64,000 bases of DNA from Sphingobium sp. AS12 (GCF_019097845.1 NZ_JAHRGM010000017.1:1-64000), one strand, 5' to 3'. Positions 6,454 to 15,381 are shown, counted from the first letter of the stretch. Translations and numbers: made by a program. Notes: generated by a model from the letters alone, not told the origin.

Positions 6454-9066
6454 ATGACACGGTTGTCGGCGCTTAAACTCTCACTGATCCTCGCATCGTC
6501 CTGGTCCGCCTGCGCCATCGCGCAAGACGCGCCGCAGGAACCCCAGGTCGACGACGGCACCGCCATCATCGTCACCGGCACCCGCGCGGTCGGGATGCAG
6601 GCGACCGAAAGCGCCGCACCGGTCACCGTGCTGAGCCAGGATGCGCTCACCCATGTCGGCCAGCCGAACCTCAACCAGGTGCTGACCCAGATCGTCCCCA
6701 GCTTCACCGCGCAGACGCAGGGCACCGACCTTTCCAGCTTCTCGCTGTCGGCGCGCCTGCGCGGCCTCAGCCCCAACCACACGCTGGTGCTGGTCAACGG
6801 CAAGCGCCGCCACGGCAACGGCATCCTTCAGGTGCTGGGTGCCTTCTCCGGCTCGGCCGCGCCCAGCATTGATCTTATTCCGCCAGATTCGGTCGAGCGC
6901 GTCGAAGTGCTGCAGGAAGGTGCTGCCGCTGTGTACGGCACCGACGCGATTGCAGGCGTCATCAACTTCATCCTGAAGGATGATCCAGAGGGCGGCTCGA
7001 TCAAGCTGACCGGCGGTCAATATTATGACAGCGAAGGCGAGCTATTCTCCATCTCCGGCAATTATGGCGTCAAACTGGGTGAGGACGGCTATATCAACCT
7101 GTCCCTGTTCCACCGCCGTCAGGATTATACGACGTTGGGTGAAGGGCAGGTGCAGGTCACCAAGCTGGACGGCACGCTCCAGCCCAATGCCCCTGCCCAA
7201 TGGTCCAATCTCGCGGGCGACGCGCTGGCCGGGATCAATGGCGGCCAGCCCAAGACCGAACTCAACCTGCTCTTCTACAATGCCGGTTATGATTTTGGCG
7301 GTGTCGAAGTGTACAGCTTTGGCAGCCTCGCCCGTCGCGAAGGTTGGGCCAAGCAGGGCTACCGCCATCCCAAGCGCATCTGCTACGAAACCGGCAATCT
7401 GGGCGGCGGTGTCACGCCTGCGGCCTATAACCCCAATATCTGCTACAGCGACACCGGCATCAACGGCATGGTTCCGCTCCAGCATGTGATCGAGGATGAA
7501 TATAGCTTCACTGTCGGTGCGCGCGGCGAAGCGGCAGGCTGGAACTATGACCTCAGCACCACTTACGGCAATCAGAAGAACGACATCTGGACCGAAAAGT
7601 CCGCCCATCGCGAAGTGTGGCAGGAAAGCTTTGCCGCATCGCTTCTGGGCGTCGGCGTACCCAACACGCCCGACAAGGCCTATGACGGCGGCTTCCGCCT
7701 GAGCCAGACCACGGTCACCGCCGACATCCGCAAGGAATTTGACCTCGGCATGGCCGCCCCGCTGACCTTCGCTTTCGGCGGCGAATATCGCAAGGACACC
7801 TATGAAATCGTCCAGGGCGATTTCTATTCGACCTACAAGACCGGGGTTCAATCCTTCCCCGGCTACAAGGCGACCGACGCCGGGCGGTTCAAGCGCAGCT
7901 CGCGCGCCGGTTACCTGAACTTCATCGCCAATCCAGTCGAAGGCTGGACGGTCGATCTGGCCGGTCGCTACGAAGATTATACCGATTTCGGCGACACTCT
8001 GATTGGCAAGATCACGACCCGCTACGATATTTCGGATGCCTTCGCGGTTCGCGCCACAGCCAGCACCGGCTTCCGCGCACCGACACTGGCCGAACAGAAA
8101 TATTCGACCATCAACGTGGGGCCAACCAGCGCCGTCGCCCAGCTTCCTGCTGGTACGCCGGCCGCTGCACTGCTCGGCTTTGACTCGCTTGGCCCGGAAA
8201 AATCCAAGAATTTCTCGGCAGGCGTCGTGCTGCGCCCCGTGCCCAAGCTGGCGATTACCGTCGATGCCTATCTTATCAAGATCAAGGACCGCATCGCCGC
8301 CACCGCATCGCGTAACGCCGTCCAGGGCGGCGTGATCCAGCCTGGCGCAGCGGCGATCTTCAGCGCACTGGCTGCCGCCGGTATCGTTCTCGACACCGCG
8401 CTGCAAACGGTCGGCGTGCAAAGCTTCACCAACGGCATCGACACGGAGACCAAGGGCATCGACTTCTCCGCCAGCTATCCGGTGGCGCTCGACTTCGGCA
8501 CGCTCAATCTGTCGCTGAACGGCAACTATAACAAAACCAAGATCACCAAGAACAAGGTCGGCTACCCGCTGTTCAACGCCGCGTCGGAAAGCAATATCGA
8601 GGATACGACGCCGAAATATAAGGTCGGCTTCGGCGCGCTGCTCAAGGCTGACAAGCTGACCGTCAACCTGCGCGAAACGCTTTACGCCAAGCAAAGCGTT
8701 CTGGTCCGTCCGGGCGTCGGCAGCGGCGTGATCCCCGATGGCGGCTTCCTGATCGCCGACGGCGCGCTGGTGAACGGCGTCAACGCCAACCAGCTTTACT
8801 TCAACGGCGTGGTAAAACGGGCGATCATCACCGATCTGGAAGTCGGCTATGATTTCACCGACAATGTCACCTTCTCGATCGGTGCGAACAATCTGTTCGA
8901 CAAGATCCCCGAAGTTCCCAAGCTGGTGACTGGCACCGGCGTGGTCGTGAACCCCGGCGTGTCGCCCTATATCAACGGTTCCGGCTCCTATAACAGCCCA
9001 TATGGCCATGGCGCCTATGGCACATCGGGGGGCTATTATTACGCCCGGATCGACTTTAAATTCTGA
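6454..9066 (+). CDS. TonB-dependent outer-membrane receptor
   Basis: An 870-residue outer-membrane transporter with an N-terminal signal ending around SACAIAQ. A short TonB-box region (AIIVTGTRAVG) precedes the plug domain (about residues 45-170), with APVTVLSQDAL, RLRGLSPNHTLVLVNGKRRH and VERVEVLQEGAAAVYGTDAIAGVINFIL, all standard plug features. The 22-stranded barrel follows and ends in YYYARIDFKF with the C-terminal Phe needed for Bam recognition. It imports an unknown ligand using TonB energy. No dedicated regulator or inner-membrane transporter is adjacent, and no cobalamin riboswitch is visible upstream. A strong terminator follows. The ribosome site lies in a hairpin. Confidence 0.92.
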   Translation: MTRLSALKLSLILASSWSACAIAQDAPQEPQVDDGTAIIVTGTRAVGMQATESAAPVTVLSQDALTHVGQPNLNQVLTQIVPSFTAQTQGTDLSSFSLSARLRGLSPNHTLVLVNGKRRHGNGILQVLGAFSGSAAPSIDLIPPDSVERVEVLQEGAAAVYGTDAIAGVINFILKDDPEGGSIKLTGGQYYDSEGELFSISGNYGVKLGEDGYINLSLFHRRQDYTTLGEGQVQVTKLDGTLQPNAPAQWSNLAGDALAGINGGQPKTELNLLFYNAGYDFGGVEVYSFGSLARREGWAKQGYRHPKRICYETGNLGGGVTPAAYNPNICYSDTGINGMVPLQHVIEDEYSFTVGARGEAAGWNYDLSTTYGNQKNDIWTEKSAHREVWQESFAASLLGVGVPNTPDKAYDGGFRLSQTTVTADIRKEFDLGMAAPLTFAFGGEYRKDTYEIVQGDFYSTYKTGVQSFPGYKATDAGRFKRSSRAGYLNFIANPVEGWTVDLAGRYEDYTDFGDTLIGKITTRYDISDAFAVRATASTGFRAPTLAEQKYSTINVGPTSAVAQLPAGTPAAALLGFDSLGPEKSKNFSAGVVLRPVPKLAITVDAYLIKIKDRIAATASRNAVQGGVIQPGAAAIFSALAAAGIVLDTALQTVGVQSFTNGIDTETKGIDFSASYPVALDFGTLNLSLNGNYNKTKITKNKVGYPLFNAASESNIEDTTPKYKVGFGALLKADKLTVNLRETLYAKQSVLVRPGVGSGVIPDGGFLIADGALVNGVNANQLYFNGVVKRAIITDLEVGYDFTDNVTFSIGANNLFDKIPEVPKLVTGTGVVVNPGVSPYINGSGSYNSPYGHGAYGTSGGYYYARIDFKF

Positions 9067-9093
9067 TCAACACTTAGACTATGTCACGAAGGA

Positions 9094-9125
9094 AGGGCCG
9101 GTTCGGAAACGCACCGGCCCTTTTT
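9094..9125 (+). terminator. Rho-independent terminator
   Basis: AGGGCCGGT (9094-9102) pairs with ACCGGCCCT (9113-9121), followed by a T-run. It ends the TonB-dependent receptor transcript just before the RidA-like gene. Confidence 0.85.
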
Positions 9126-9144
9126 CGTCCGACAGGAGCCGTTC

Positions 9145-9567
9145 ATGCAGCCATTCGCTCTCCTCGCCGCGCTCGCCATGACCATCGCAGCGCCCGCCAT
9201 GGCGCAGCAGGCGATGCCCGCCACCCTGCCTTTCTCCCCCGCCGTCCGCGTCGGCGACACCCTCTATATGTCCGGCCAGATCGGTCAGGTGCCGCCCGGC
9301 ATGGACCCGCACAAAGAGGGTTTCGACGCCGCCGTGCGACAGGCAATGGATTCAATCAGCAAGATATTGACCGACAATGGCCTCGACTTCGGCCATGTCG
9401 TCAAATGTACGGTGATGCTGGACGACATGGCCGACTGGCCCCGCTTCAACGGGGCCTATCTGCCTTATTTCAAGGGCAAACGCCTGCCCGCGCGCAGCGC
9501 CTTTGGCGCGGACGGGCTGGCGCTGGGCGCACCGCTGGAAGTGGAATGTATCGCTGCGTACCCGTAA
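9145..9567 (+). CDS. RidA (YjgF/YER057c) family protein, exported form
   Basis: A 140-residue RidA-fold protein. Cytosolic RidA hydrolyses reactive enamines and imines released by PLP enzymes. The catalytic arginine (LPARSAFG) and the late glutamate (EVECIA) are both retained. Unlike cytosolic RidA it carries an N-terminal signal peptide, MQPFALLAALAMTIAAPAMAQ, with an AMA cleavage site, so it is probably periplasmic. AGGAG sits at good spacing before the ATG. It stands alone between a terminator and an inverted repeat. The substrate in the periplasm is unknown. Confidence 0.88.
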   Translation: MQPFALLAALAMTIAAPAMAQQAMPATLPFSPAVRVGDTLYMSGQIGQVPPGMDPHKEGFDAAVRQAMDSISKILTDNGLDFGHVVKCTVMLDDMADWPRFNGAYLPYFKGKRLPARSAFGADGLALGAPLEVECIAAYP

Positions 9568-9573
9568 CCACCT

Positions 9574-9646
9574 CCGTTCGTTTCGAGCGTAGTCGAGAAA
9601 CGCGACCACTGCGCCATCGTTTCTCGACTACGCTCGAAACGAACGG
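9574..9646. repeat. Sphingomonad-type inverted repeat (family A, 29-bp perfect arms)
   Basis: The arms at 9574-9602 and 9618-9646 are exact reverse complements around a 15-base spacer. It shares the CGTTCGTTTCGAGCG core with 1886-1953 and 32605-32671, but one arm position is changed compensatorily (TAGTCGAG versus CAGTCGAG). It lies between convergent genes. Confidence 0.9.
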
Positions 9647-9655
9647 GTATTTGGT

Positions 9656-9847
9656 TCAGATCGCCACCGCTTCGCGCACCAGCAGCACCGGCACGCCATC
9701 ACGCACCGGATAGGCCAGCCCCGCTGCGTCGGACAGCAGCGCGCTGCGCTCACCATCCCAGCGCAGCGGCGTACGCGTCACCGGGCAAACCAGCTTGGCC
9801 AGCAACCACGGATCGACCGGCGCAATCTCGCCCGCCGCATCGCTCAT
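9656..9847 (-). CDS. Trm112 family protein
   Basis: A 63-residue protein of the Trm112/YcaR family, small zinc-ribbon-like proteins that in eukaryotes and archaea activate methyltransferases. The motif VDPWLLAKLVCPVTRTPLRWD matches the family's L..LACP.C..PL. Only one cysteine of the usual pair is present, and LAYPVRDGVPVLLV closes the domain. It overlaps the upstream LON-like gene by four bases (ATGA), so the two are translationally coupled. The bacterial role is not settled. Confidence 0.85.
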   Translation of the reverse strand: MSDAAGEIAPVDPWLLAKLVCPVTRTPLRWDGERSALLSDAAGLAYPVRDGVPVLLVREAVAI

Positions 9848-10458
9848 TGCATAGTCGCGCCGCCATCGCGCTCGATCCGGCCGAAAATCTGCATCAGCTG
9901 GATGATCAGCTCCGACCGCTCGCCCAGCGTATCGGCCTCCAGCAGCGTCTGCTTGGCCGCCGCATCGAAGGGCGCGATCTGGGCGATGCCGTTGACCAGC
10001 GCCATATCATCGAGCCGCGACACCGCCGTCCAGTCCACGACATAGCCCAGCGCATCGGCAAAGCGCCGCGATTCCATCTCCAGCGCCGCGCGCTCGGCCG
10101 CGTGCAGCACTTCATCCTCCTGCGGCGCCTGCATCACGTCCGCCTCGATCTGGCGGAACTGGGTCGTCACAGGCAATTCGCGCACCACTTTGAACCGCGC
10201 CAGCCCGGTCAGGATGATGTTGAACCGCCCGTCGTCCAGCGCCTCGATATGGCTGACATGGCCCAGGCACCCCATGTCGAACAAGGGCGGCACCGGCCCT
10301 TCGCCACGCGGCTGGATCATCCCGATCCGCCGGTCGCGCGCCATCGCGTCATGGATCAGCGCGCGGTAACGCGGCTCGAAAATATGAAGCGGCAAATCCA
10401 TGCCCGGCAACAGCAAAGCGCCGGAGAGCGGGAATATCGAGACGCGGGCGAGTGGCAC
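9844..10458 (-). CDS. LON peptidase substrate-binding (N-terminal) domain protein
   Basis: A 204-residue stand-alone Lon N-terminal domain with no ATPase or protease domain. Family features are the opening RVSIFPLSGALLLPGMDLPLHIFEPRYRALIHDAM and GCLGHVSHIEALDDGRFNIILTGLARFKV. Stand-alone LAN domains are widespread in proteobacteria, and their partner proteins are unknown. It lies 11 bases downstream of cnoX and overlaps trm112 by four bases, so cnoX, LON-like and trm112-like genes look like one operon. Confidence 0.92.
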   Translation of the reverse strand: MPLARVSIFPLSGALLLPGMDLPLHIFEPRYRALIHDAMARDRRIGMIQPRGEGPVPPLFDMGCLGHVSHIEALDDGRFNIILTGLARFKVVRELPVTTQFRQIEADVMQAPQEDEVLHAAERAALEMESRRFADALGYVVDWTAVSRLDDMALVNGIAQIAPFDAAAKQTLLEADTLGERSELIIQLMQIFGRIERDGGATMQ

Positions 10459-10469
10459 CGGCCCGGCCG

Positions 10470-11399
10470 TCAGGCGAACAAGATCTGCGACAGCTTGCGA
10501 CGCTGCGCCGATACCCAGGGATCTTCCAGCCCGACCGCCTCGAACAGGGTCAGCAATTGCGTGCGCGCCGCACTGTCATTCCACGCCCGGTCGCGGCGGA
10601 CGATCTCCAGCAGCGCCTCTGCCGCGCCCTCGCGATCGCCATTGGCCATCAGCCCGCCCGCCAGTTCGAACCGTGCCTCATGATCGTCGGGATCCGCCGC
10701 AACCTTCGCCTCAAGACCCGAAAGGTCCGCCACCGGCTTGGCGTCCCGCACCAGCGCAATCGCCGCGCGCGCGCGATCCACCGCCTGATCCTTCGCCGCA
10801 TCGGGCGACAGTGCGTCCAGCACGGCCTCAGCCTCGTCCAATTGCCCCAGCGCCACCAGCGCCCGCGCCTGACCCGACGCCACATCGGCATGGTCAGGCA
10901 CCATTTCGGCAATCTGGGTGAAAATCGACAGAGCGCGCTCGGCATCGCCCGCCGCCAGCATTTCCTCACCCATCGCGATCAGCGGCGCGATTTCCTGCTC
11001 CTGCGCCTTTTCGTCCGATTCGATCGGCAACTGGCCGAGCAACTGGTCGAAATATTGCTTGAGCTGCCCCTCGGTCCGCGCCTGGGAGAGGTCGGCGACC
11101 GGCTGGCCCTGAAACACGGCATAGACGGTCGGGATCGACTGGACCCGGAACTGGCTGGCGATGAAGCCATTCTTATCGACGTTGACCTTGACCAACTTCA
11201 CGCCCTTGGCCGCATAGTCGGCGCAGACCTTCTCGATGATCGGCGTCAGTTGCTTGCACGGACCGCACCATTCGGCCCAGAAATCCACGATCACCAACTG
11301 CGTGCGCGAAGGCTCCACCACATCGCGGCGAAACGCCTCCACGGCCAGCTTGTCGGCCTCGCTCATTCCCAGGGTCGCCACGCTTTCATCTCCTGCCAC
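10470..11399 (-). CDS. cnoX: Thioredoxin-TPR chaperedoxin CnoX (YbbN)
   Basis: A 309-residue protein with an N-terminal thioredoxin domain (about 25-135, VIVDFWAEWCGPCKQL) and C-terminal tetratricopeptide-like helices (about 160-300). This is the CnoX/YbbN architecture, a holdase that protects proteins from oxidation and passes clients to GroEL. E. coli CnoX has SXXC, but here the full CGPC pair is present, as described for Caulobacter, so the protein may also be redox-active. It is first in the apparent operon with the LON-like and Trm112-like genes. Confidence 0.92.
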   Translation of the reverse strand: MAGDESVATLGMSEADKLAVEAFRRDVVEPSRTQLVIVDFWAEWCGPCKQLTPIIEKVCADYAAKGVKLVKVNVDKNGFIASQFRVQSIPTVYAVFQGQPVADLSQARTEGQLKQYFDQLLGQLPIESDEKAQEQEIAPLIAMGEEMLAAGDAERALSIFTQIAEMVPDHADVASGQARALVALGQLDEAEAVLDALSPDAAKDQAVDRARAAIALVRDAKPVADLSGLEAKVAADPDDHEARFELAGGLMANGDREGAAEALLEIVRRDRAWNDSAARTQLLTLFEAVGLEDPWVSAQRRKLSQILFA

Positions 11400-11477
11400 T
11401 GCGGTATGTCGCCGCCTCCATAGCCCGCAATATGGGGAGCGTCACCCTCTCCGCGCAAGGTCAGGAAAAGCAGGATA

Positions 11478-12320
11478 TTAGAAGGTATAGCCGATCCCGA
11501 TCGCGCCTAGAAACTGGTCCTTCGACCCGGCAATCGACACCACCGGCGAATCGGCGTAACGGCCCAGCATCCGCGAATAGCCAAGCGCGCCGACGATCAC
11601 CCAGCCCTTGCGAATGTCACCCGACAGCGAATAGCCGCCCGTCAGATTGGCGTTCACCCGCCGGAACCCGGCACCGCTGCCGCCGCGCGTATAGACGGGC
11701 AGTCCGCTCGCCAGCGAACCGGCAGCATCGATATCGGAATAATAGCGGCCGAATTTCTTGCCGACATAGTCCGCTGACACGCCGATGCCCGCAAAGCTGC
11801 GGATCGACAGCGGCGTGAAATATTCGATTGCGGGGGTGACTATATAGCTTTCATGCGCGCCCGCGACATCCTTGGTTACGGCAACCCGCGCGCTCAGATT
11901 GTCATAGGCGCTGGTAATGATCCCGGTCTTGCCGATGCCGACATAGCCGCCAACCTCGATCGCCGTGTCCCGTTTGCCCAGTGCCTCGACCGCATTGTCC
12001 TTGATCTGCTTGCGACTGGTCCGGTCCAGCCGCACGCCCACGGCCGGGCCAGCCTGAAAGTCGATGCCGCTATCGTCCCGGTTGGGAACGGCATCGAAAA
12101 ACAGCATGGGGCCGCGCGTGAAGAAGGCGTGGTCCTTCACCTTGCCCCGCAATTGCGGACCCACAATCATCCGGGAATCGTCGGACCCTTCATAGGTCGG
12201 GACCGAAGCAACGCCAACGCCGACGGTCAGGCTGCTGCGATCCTGTGCCTCCTGCGCCAGCGCAGGCGCGGCCACCATGAAGGGAAGGGTGAGGAGGAGT
12301 ATGCGGGAAAGCTGGTTCAT
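11478..12320 (-). CDS. MipA/OmpV family outer-membrane protein
   Basis: A 280-residue beta-barrel of the MipA/OmpV family (scaffold or porin-like proteins of the outer membrane). The signal MNQLSRILLLTLPFMVAAPALA precedes LTVGVGVASVPTYEGSDD, the family's opening P.YEGS motif, and the last residues IGIGYTF end in Phe. I start at the ATG at 12320, with AGGGG five bases upstream, rather than the upstream in-frame codon. It is monocistronic as far as can be seen, with no adjacent two-component system. Confidence 0.9.
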   Translation of the reverse strand: MNQLSRILLLTLPFMVAAPALAQEAQDRSSLTVGVGVASVPTYEGSDDSRMIVGPQLRGKVKDHAFFTRGPMLFFDAVPNRDDSGIDFQAGPAVGVRLDRTSRKQIKDNAVEALGKRDTAIEVGGYVGIGKTGIITSAYDNLSARVAVTKDVAGAHESYIVTPAIEYFTPLSIRSFAGIGVSADYVGKKFGRYYSDIDAAGSLASGLPVYTRGGSGAGFRRVNANLTGGYSLSGDIRKGWVIVGALGYSRMLGRYADSPVVSIAGSKDQFLGAIGIGYTF

Positions 12321-12392
12321 AAGGCCCCTGTTCAGCCAATGTCGGTCGGCCCAAGAATGTTTCACGACGGTTACAGGTTCCCCCGAACGATC

Positions 12393-12830
12393 CTACAGGA
12401 AATATTTGAGGCGGATGTCCTGCTCCACCGGCGCGCCTGCGACCGCAAAACTGGCCGACCGGAAGCTCGGCGCGCCAAAGCGCAGCACCGGATTGCGCGA
12501 AAAGCCGACCCCTTCGCGCGGGATGCCCGCGAACGTATCCAACTTGCCATTGCCATTTTCGTCATGGACGATCGCGATGGCATAATTGCCCGGCGTCACA
12601 GCACCGATCGTCACCGCCCCGCCCTTCGCCGGCACAGCGAAATGCCGCTTGTCGGGATCATGGCTGCAATCGGGGAAATAGCGCGGCACCCGCGTCACGC
12701 ACACCAATATCTGCCCCTTGGTCGACCGTAGCCCCTCCAGCGCCATGCTGAGCAGTTGCGGCTGGCCGATCGGGGCCGCACCCAGCAGCACCGGGACCAG
12801 CGCGCACAATCTCCACAATCGACCCCTCAC
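12393..12830 (-). CDS. DUF2141 domain exported protein
   Basis: About 145 residues. I start at the GTG at 12830, whose GTGA overlaps the stop of the desaturase gene upstream, giving signal-like VRGRLWRLCALVPVLLGAAP. The body has the DUF2141 signature: AIVHDENGNGKLDTFAGIPREG, then GFSRNP and FGAPSF. DUF2141 proteins are small beta-sandwich secreted proteins of unknown function, often near carotenoid or lipid genes. Here the partner is a sterol-desaturase family enzyme, so a role in membrane lipid or carotenoid modification is possible but unproven. Confidence 0.85.
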   Translation of the reverse strand: MRGRLWRLCALVPVLLGAAPIGQPQLLSMALEGLRSTKGQILVCVTRVPRYFPDCSHDPDKRHFAVPAKGGAVTIGAVTPGNYAIAIVHDENGNGKLDTFAGIPREGVGFSRNPVLRFGAPSFRSASFAVAGAPVEQDIRLKYFL

Positions 12831-13570
12831 GCGCGCGCCTTCGCGGTAAAATCGCCAAGTCCCCGGTCGGTGCCGCACAATCGGTCCCAGACCCGGAAAT
12901 AAAGGCCGTAATTGCAGCTATACAGGTCGTGATGCCGCTGATGGTGGGTCGCGGTGATCAGCCAGCCGCCCAGCGGCCCCCGGACCATCCAGCGCGGAAA
13001 CATCTCCCACCCCATATGATTGCTGACCCCCATGATCGTCATGATCGTCAGCACCACGGCCAGAGCGCCGACATGGATGGGTATGATGAACACCAGTGCC
13101 GGGATCACCACCGCCCCGGTCAGCGCTTCCCAGGGATGAAAGCTCATCGCTGCCCAGGCGGTCGGCGGGCGGCTGGCATGATGGACCGCATGGGCAATGC
13201 GAAAGGGCTTGGGCCGGTGCATCCAGCGATGCGTCCAGTAAAACCATGTGTCGTGCGCGGCGAGATAGAGCAGCACCGACACCGGCAGATACCAGAGCGG
13301 CAGCGCCGCGACATCGGTATAGATGCGCGTCCATCCCCGCGCCTGCCATCCCCATGCGACGATCCCGGCGGGGATGCCGTAAATCAGCGCGGACAGCAAA
13401 GACCAGCCAACCTCGCGCCGCATCTGCCGCTCCAGCCCGCGATAGAGGCCCGGCTGCCGCACGCGCGTCGCCAGCGCAAAGCCGCCGCTCGCCAGCAGAT
13501 AACGCACACCGACAATGGCGCTCATCGCCAAAGCGGACCAAAGAATAGCTGCGACCATGGACAGGCCCAT
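12827..13570 (-). CDS. Sterol desaturase / fatty-acid hydroxylase superfamily protein
   Basis: A multi-pass membrane di-iron enzyme of about 247 residues. The histidine clusters of the family are visible: HDTWFYWTHRWMH, HAVHHASRPP and HHQRHHDLY. Four or more hydrophobic helices flank them. Such enzymes hydroxylate or desaturate lipids, carotenoids (CrtZ-like) or sterols, and the substrate here is not evident. Upstream in-frame codons (to 13654) are encoded by an inverted repeat and give the artefactual peptide GIPAFAGMT, so I start at the ATG at 13570. ATG 13591 is the alternative. The gene overlaps the DUF2141 gene by four bases. Confidence 0.88.
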   Translation of the reverse strand: MGLSMVAAILWSALAMSAIVGVRYLLASGGFALATRVRQPGLYRGLERQMRREVGWSLLSALIYGIPAGIVAWGWQARGWTRIYTDVAALPLWYLPVSVLLYLAAHDTWFYWTHRWMHRPKPFRIAHAVHHASRPPTAWAAMSFHPWEALTGAVVIPALVFIIPIHVGALAVVLTIMTIMGVSNHMGWEMFPRWMVRGPLGGWLITATHHQRHHDLYSCNYGLYFRVWDRLCGTDRGLGDFTAKARA

Positions 13571-13585
13571 AGCCCAATCCACCAC

Positions 13586-13668
13586 CGTCATCCCAGCGAA
13601 AGCTGGGATCCCCCTTCTTTTTTCTACCTCCAGAACAAAGAGGGATTCCAGCATTCGCTGGAATGACG
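13586..13668. repeat. Sphingomonad-type inverted repeat (family B)
   Basis: The arms CGTCATCCCAGCGAAAGCTG... (13586-13613) and 13642-13668 are near-perfect reverse complements, and each arm contains its own small hairpin (CCCAGCGAAAGCTGGG). It lies between pheA and the desaturase gene. Translating it creates the familiar GIPAFAGMT artefact at the desaturase N-terminus. Confidence 0.85.
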
Positions 13669-13684
13669 ATGATGACGGCCGACC

Positions 13685-14575
13685 CTAAGTCCGTGGCCGC
13701 GCCTGCCGATAGCTGCCCAGCATCCGCACCCATTTGGTGTGGAACTCCAGTTCCGCCAGCGCCCGGTCAACCGCCGGATCGCCCGGCATCCCCTCAATAT
13801 CGCAGAAAAATTCGGTGGCCGCGAAGCTCGCCCCGCGCTGATAGCTTTCCAGCTTGGTCATGTTGACGCCGTTGGTCGCAAAGCCGCCCATCGCCTTGTA
13901 GAGCGCGGCGGGGACATTCTTCACCTCGAACAGGAACGTCGTCATCACCGGCCCGACATTGGGGACCGGCATTTTGGGATCGCGCGCCAGCACCAGGAAG
14001 CGCGTCATATTATCGTCGCTATCCTCGATATTCTCGGCGATCAGGCGCAGGCCATAGAGTTCCGCCGCCAGATAGGGCGCAATCGCCCCTTCGCCGGGCA
14101 GGCGGGTTTCCGCGACCAGCGCCGCTGCGCCCGCCGTATCGGCATAGGCAACCGGCTGGATGCCCCGTTCGCGCAGATAATGGCGACACTGGCCCAGCGC
14201 CTGGGGATGGCTGATCGCGCTTTTGACCGGGCTGTTGTCGGGCGCCATCAAACAATGGCGAATCCGCAGGAAATATTCGTCGACGATGGACAGGCCCGAT
14301 TCGGGCAGCAGGAAATGCATGTCCGCGACCCGCCCGTGCAGGCTGTTTTCGATCGGGATGATCGCGCGGGCCGCCTGTCCATTACGCACCGCATCGATCG
14401 CATCCTCGAACGCGAAACAGGGCAAAGGCACGCAATCGGGTGCATAACCCAGCGCCGCCAGATGCGAATTGGCCCCCGGCGCGCCCTGATAGGCGACGGC
14501 GCGGGCCGGGTCTCTAGCGGCTTTTTCAGCCAGTTGCGCGACAATCGCGCGCGCGGGAGCGGGATAGTTTTCCAT
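13685..14575 (-). CDS. pheA: Prephenate dehydratase
   Basis: A 296-residue monofunctional prephenate dehydratase, converting prephenate to phenylpyruvate in phenylalanine synthesis. It has the PDT domain (about 28-205) with VAYQGAPGANSHLAA, IPIENSLHGRVADMHFLL, SHPQALGQC and the catalytic Thr-Arg-Phe in DDNMTRFLVL. An ACT regulatory domain (about 215-290, TTFLFEVKNVPAALYKAM and LESYQRG) indicates allosteric feedback by phenylalanine. I start at MENYPAPAR (14575), as the upstream codons lack family similarity. It is divergent from the cytochrome c gene. Confidence 0.95.
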   Translation of the reverse strand: MENYPAPARAIVAQLAEKAARDPARAVAYQGAPGANSHLAALGYAPDCVPLPCFAFEDAIDAVRNGQAARAIIPIENSLHGRVADMHFLLPESGLSIVDEYFLRIRHCLMAPDNSPVKSAISHPQALGQCRHYLRERGIQPVAYADTAGAAALVAETRLPGEGAIAPYLAAELYGLRLIAENIEDSDDNMTRFLVLARDPKMPVPNVGPVMTTFLFEVKNVPAALYKAMGGFATNGVNMTKLESYQRGASFAATEFFCDIEGMPGDPAVDRALAELEFHTKWVRMLGSYRQARPRT

Positions 14576-14760
14576 GGATGGGTGCGCGCTTAAGGGCTGG
14601 GCGGCCCCCACGCAAGCATCGGCAGGACGGCAAGCTGGCCGGCTCGCGCATTTGTGGCGTCAAGCCGGGTTGCACGTTCGCGTGTCCGCCATTATGGCAA
14701 CGGCCAAGAGGGGGCGCCAAGACAGCCGCCCGAACAGAAATGCAAGGGAAATCGAGCGAA

Positions 14761-15381
14761 ATGGGCGATCGTTTCAATACCGTAGCGGGCTGGGCGCTGT
14801 TCGCGGGCATTATCGCGCTCGGCGGCGCGATCGTCAGTTCCAAATTCTTCCATGACGAACGGCCCGAAACCATGGGCTATGCGATCGAAGGCGTGGAAGC
14901 CGAGGGCGAAGGCGCTGCTGCCGGTCCCGGTCTCAACACCCTGCTGGCCAGCGCGGACGTCGCAGCCGGTGAGAAGGTGTTTGCCAAATGCGCCGCCTGC
15001 CACACCGTCACGTCGGGCGGTGCCAATGGCATTGGTCCCAACCTGTATGGCGCAGTGGGCAAGGCCCATGGCCATGTCGCAGGCTTTGCGTATTCCGAAG
15101 CGCTCAAGTCCGTGCCGGGCAACTGGACGTTCGAGGCACTGGACAAGTGGCTGAAAAGCCCGCGTGAATATGCGCCCGGCACCAAGATGACTTTTGCTGG
15201 CCTTGGCAACCCGGTCGATCGCGCCAACCTGATCGCCTGGCTGAATACGCAGGGGTCCAACCTGCCGCTGCCCGCCGCCGACGCAGCCCCGGCTGCTGAA
15301 GGCGCGAATGCAGCCGAAGCGGGCAATGCTGCCAATGTAGCGGAAGCCCCGGCAGCGAACGCCGCCAACGCCGCCGAGTAA
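14761..15381 (+). CDS. Membrane-anchored cytochrome c (CycM/c552 type)
   Basis: A 206-residue class I cytochrome c. MGDRFNTVAGWALFAGIIALGGAIV forms an N-terminal membrane anchor that places the heme domain in the periplasm. The heme attachment motif CAACH (FAKCAACHTV) lies at about residues 80-84, and the distal methionine is in GTKMTFAGL. A long Ala/Asn/Glu-rich tail (about the last 40 residues) is low complexity. It shuttles electrons between the bc1 complex and terminal oxidases. The start at 14761 follows from the anchor; upstream in-frame codons have no homology. Confidence 0.93.
   Translation: MGDRFNTVAGWALFAGIIALGGAIVSSKFFHDERPETMGYAIEGVEAEGEGAAAGPGLNTLLASADVAAGEKVFAKCAACHTVTSGGANGIGPNLYGAVGKAHGHVAGFAYSEALKSVPGNWTFEALDKWLKSPREYAPGTKMTFAGLGNPVDRANLIAWLNTQGSNLPLPAADAAPAAEGANAAEAGNAANVAEAPAANAANAAE

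Noticed and set aside
7042..9009. 655-codon open frame on the minus strand
   Set aside because: It is antisense to the complete TonB-dependent receptor gene. The peptide has no domain motif and is rich in residues expected from high-GC antisense translation.
13571..13654. N-terminal extension of the sterol desaturase gene
   Set aside because: The added peptide (EKRRGIPAFAGMT) is the translation of an inverted repeat, a known artefact in sphingomonad annotations.
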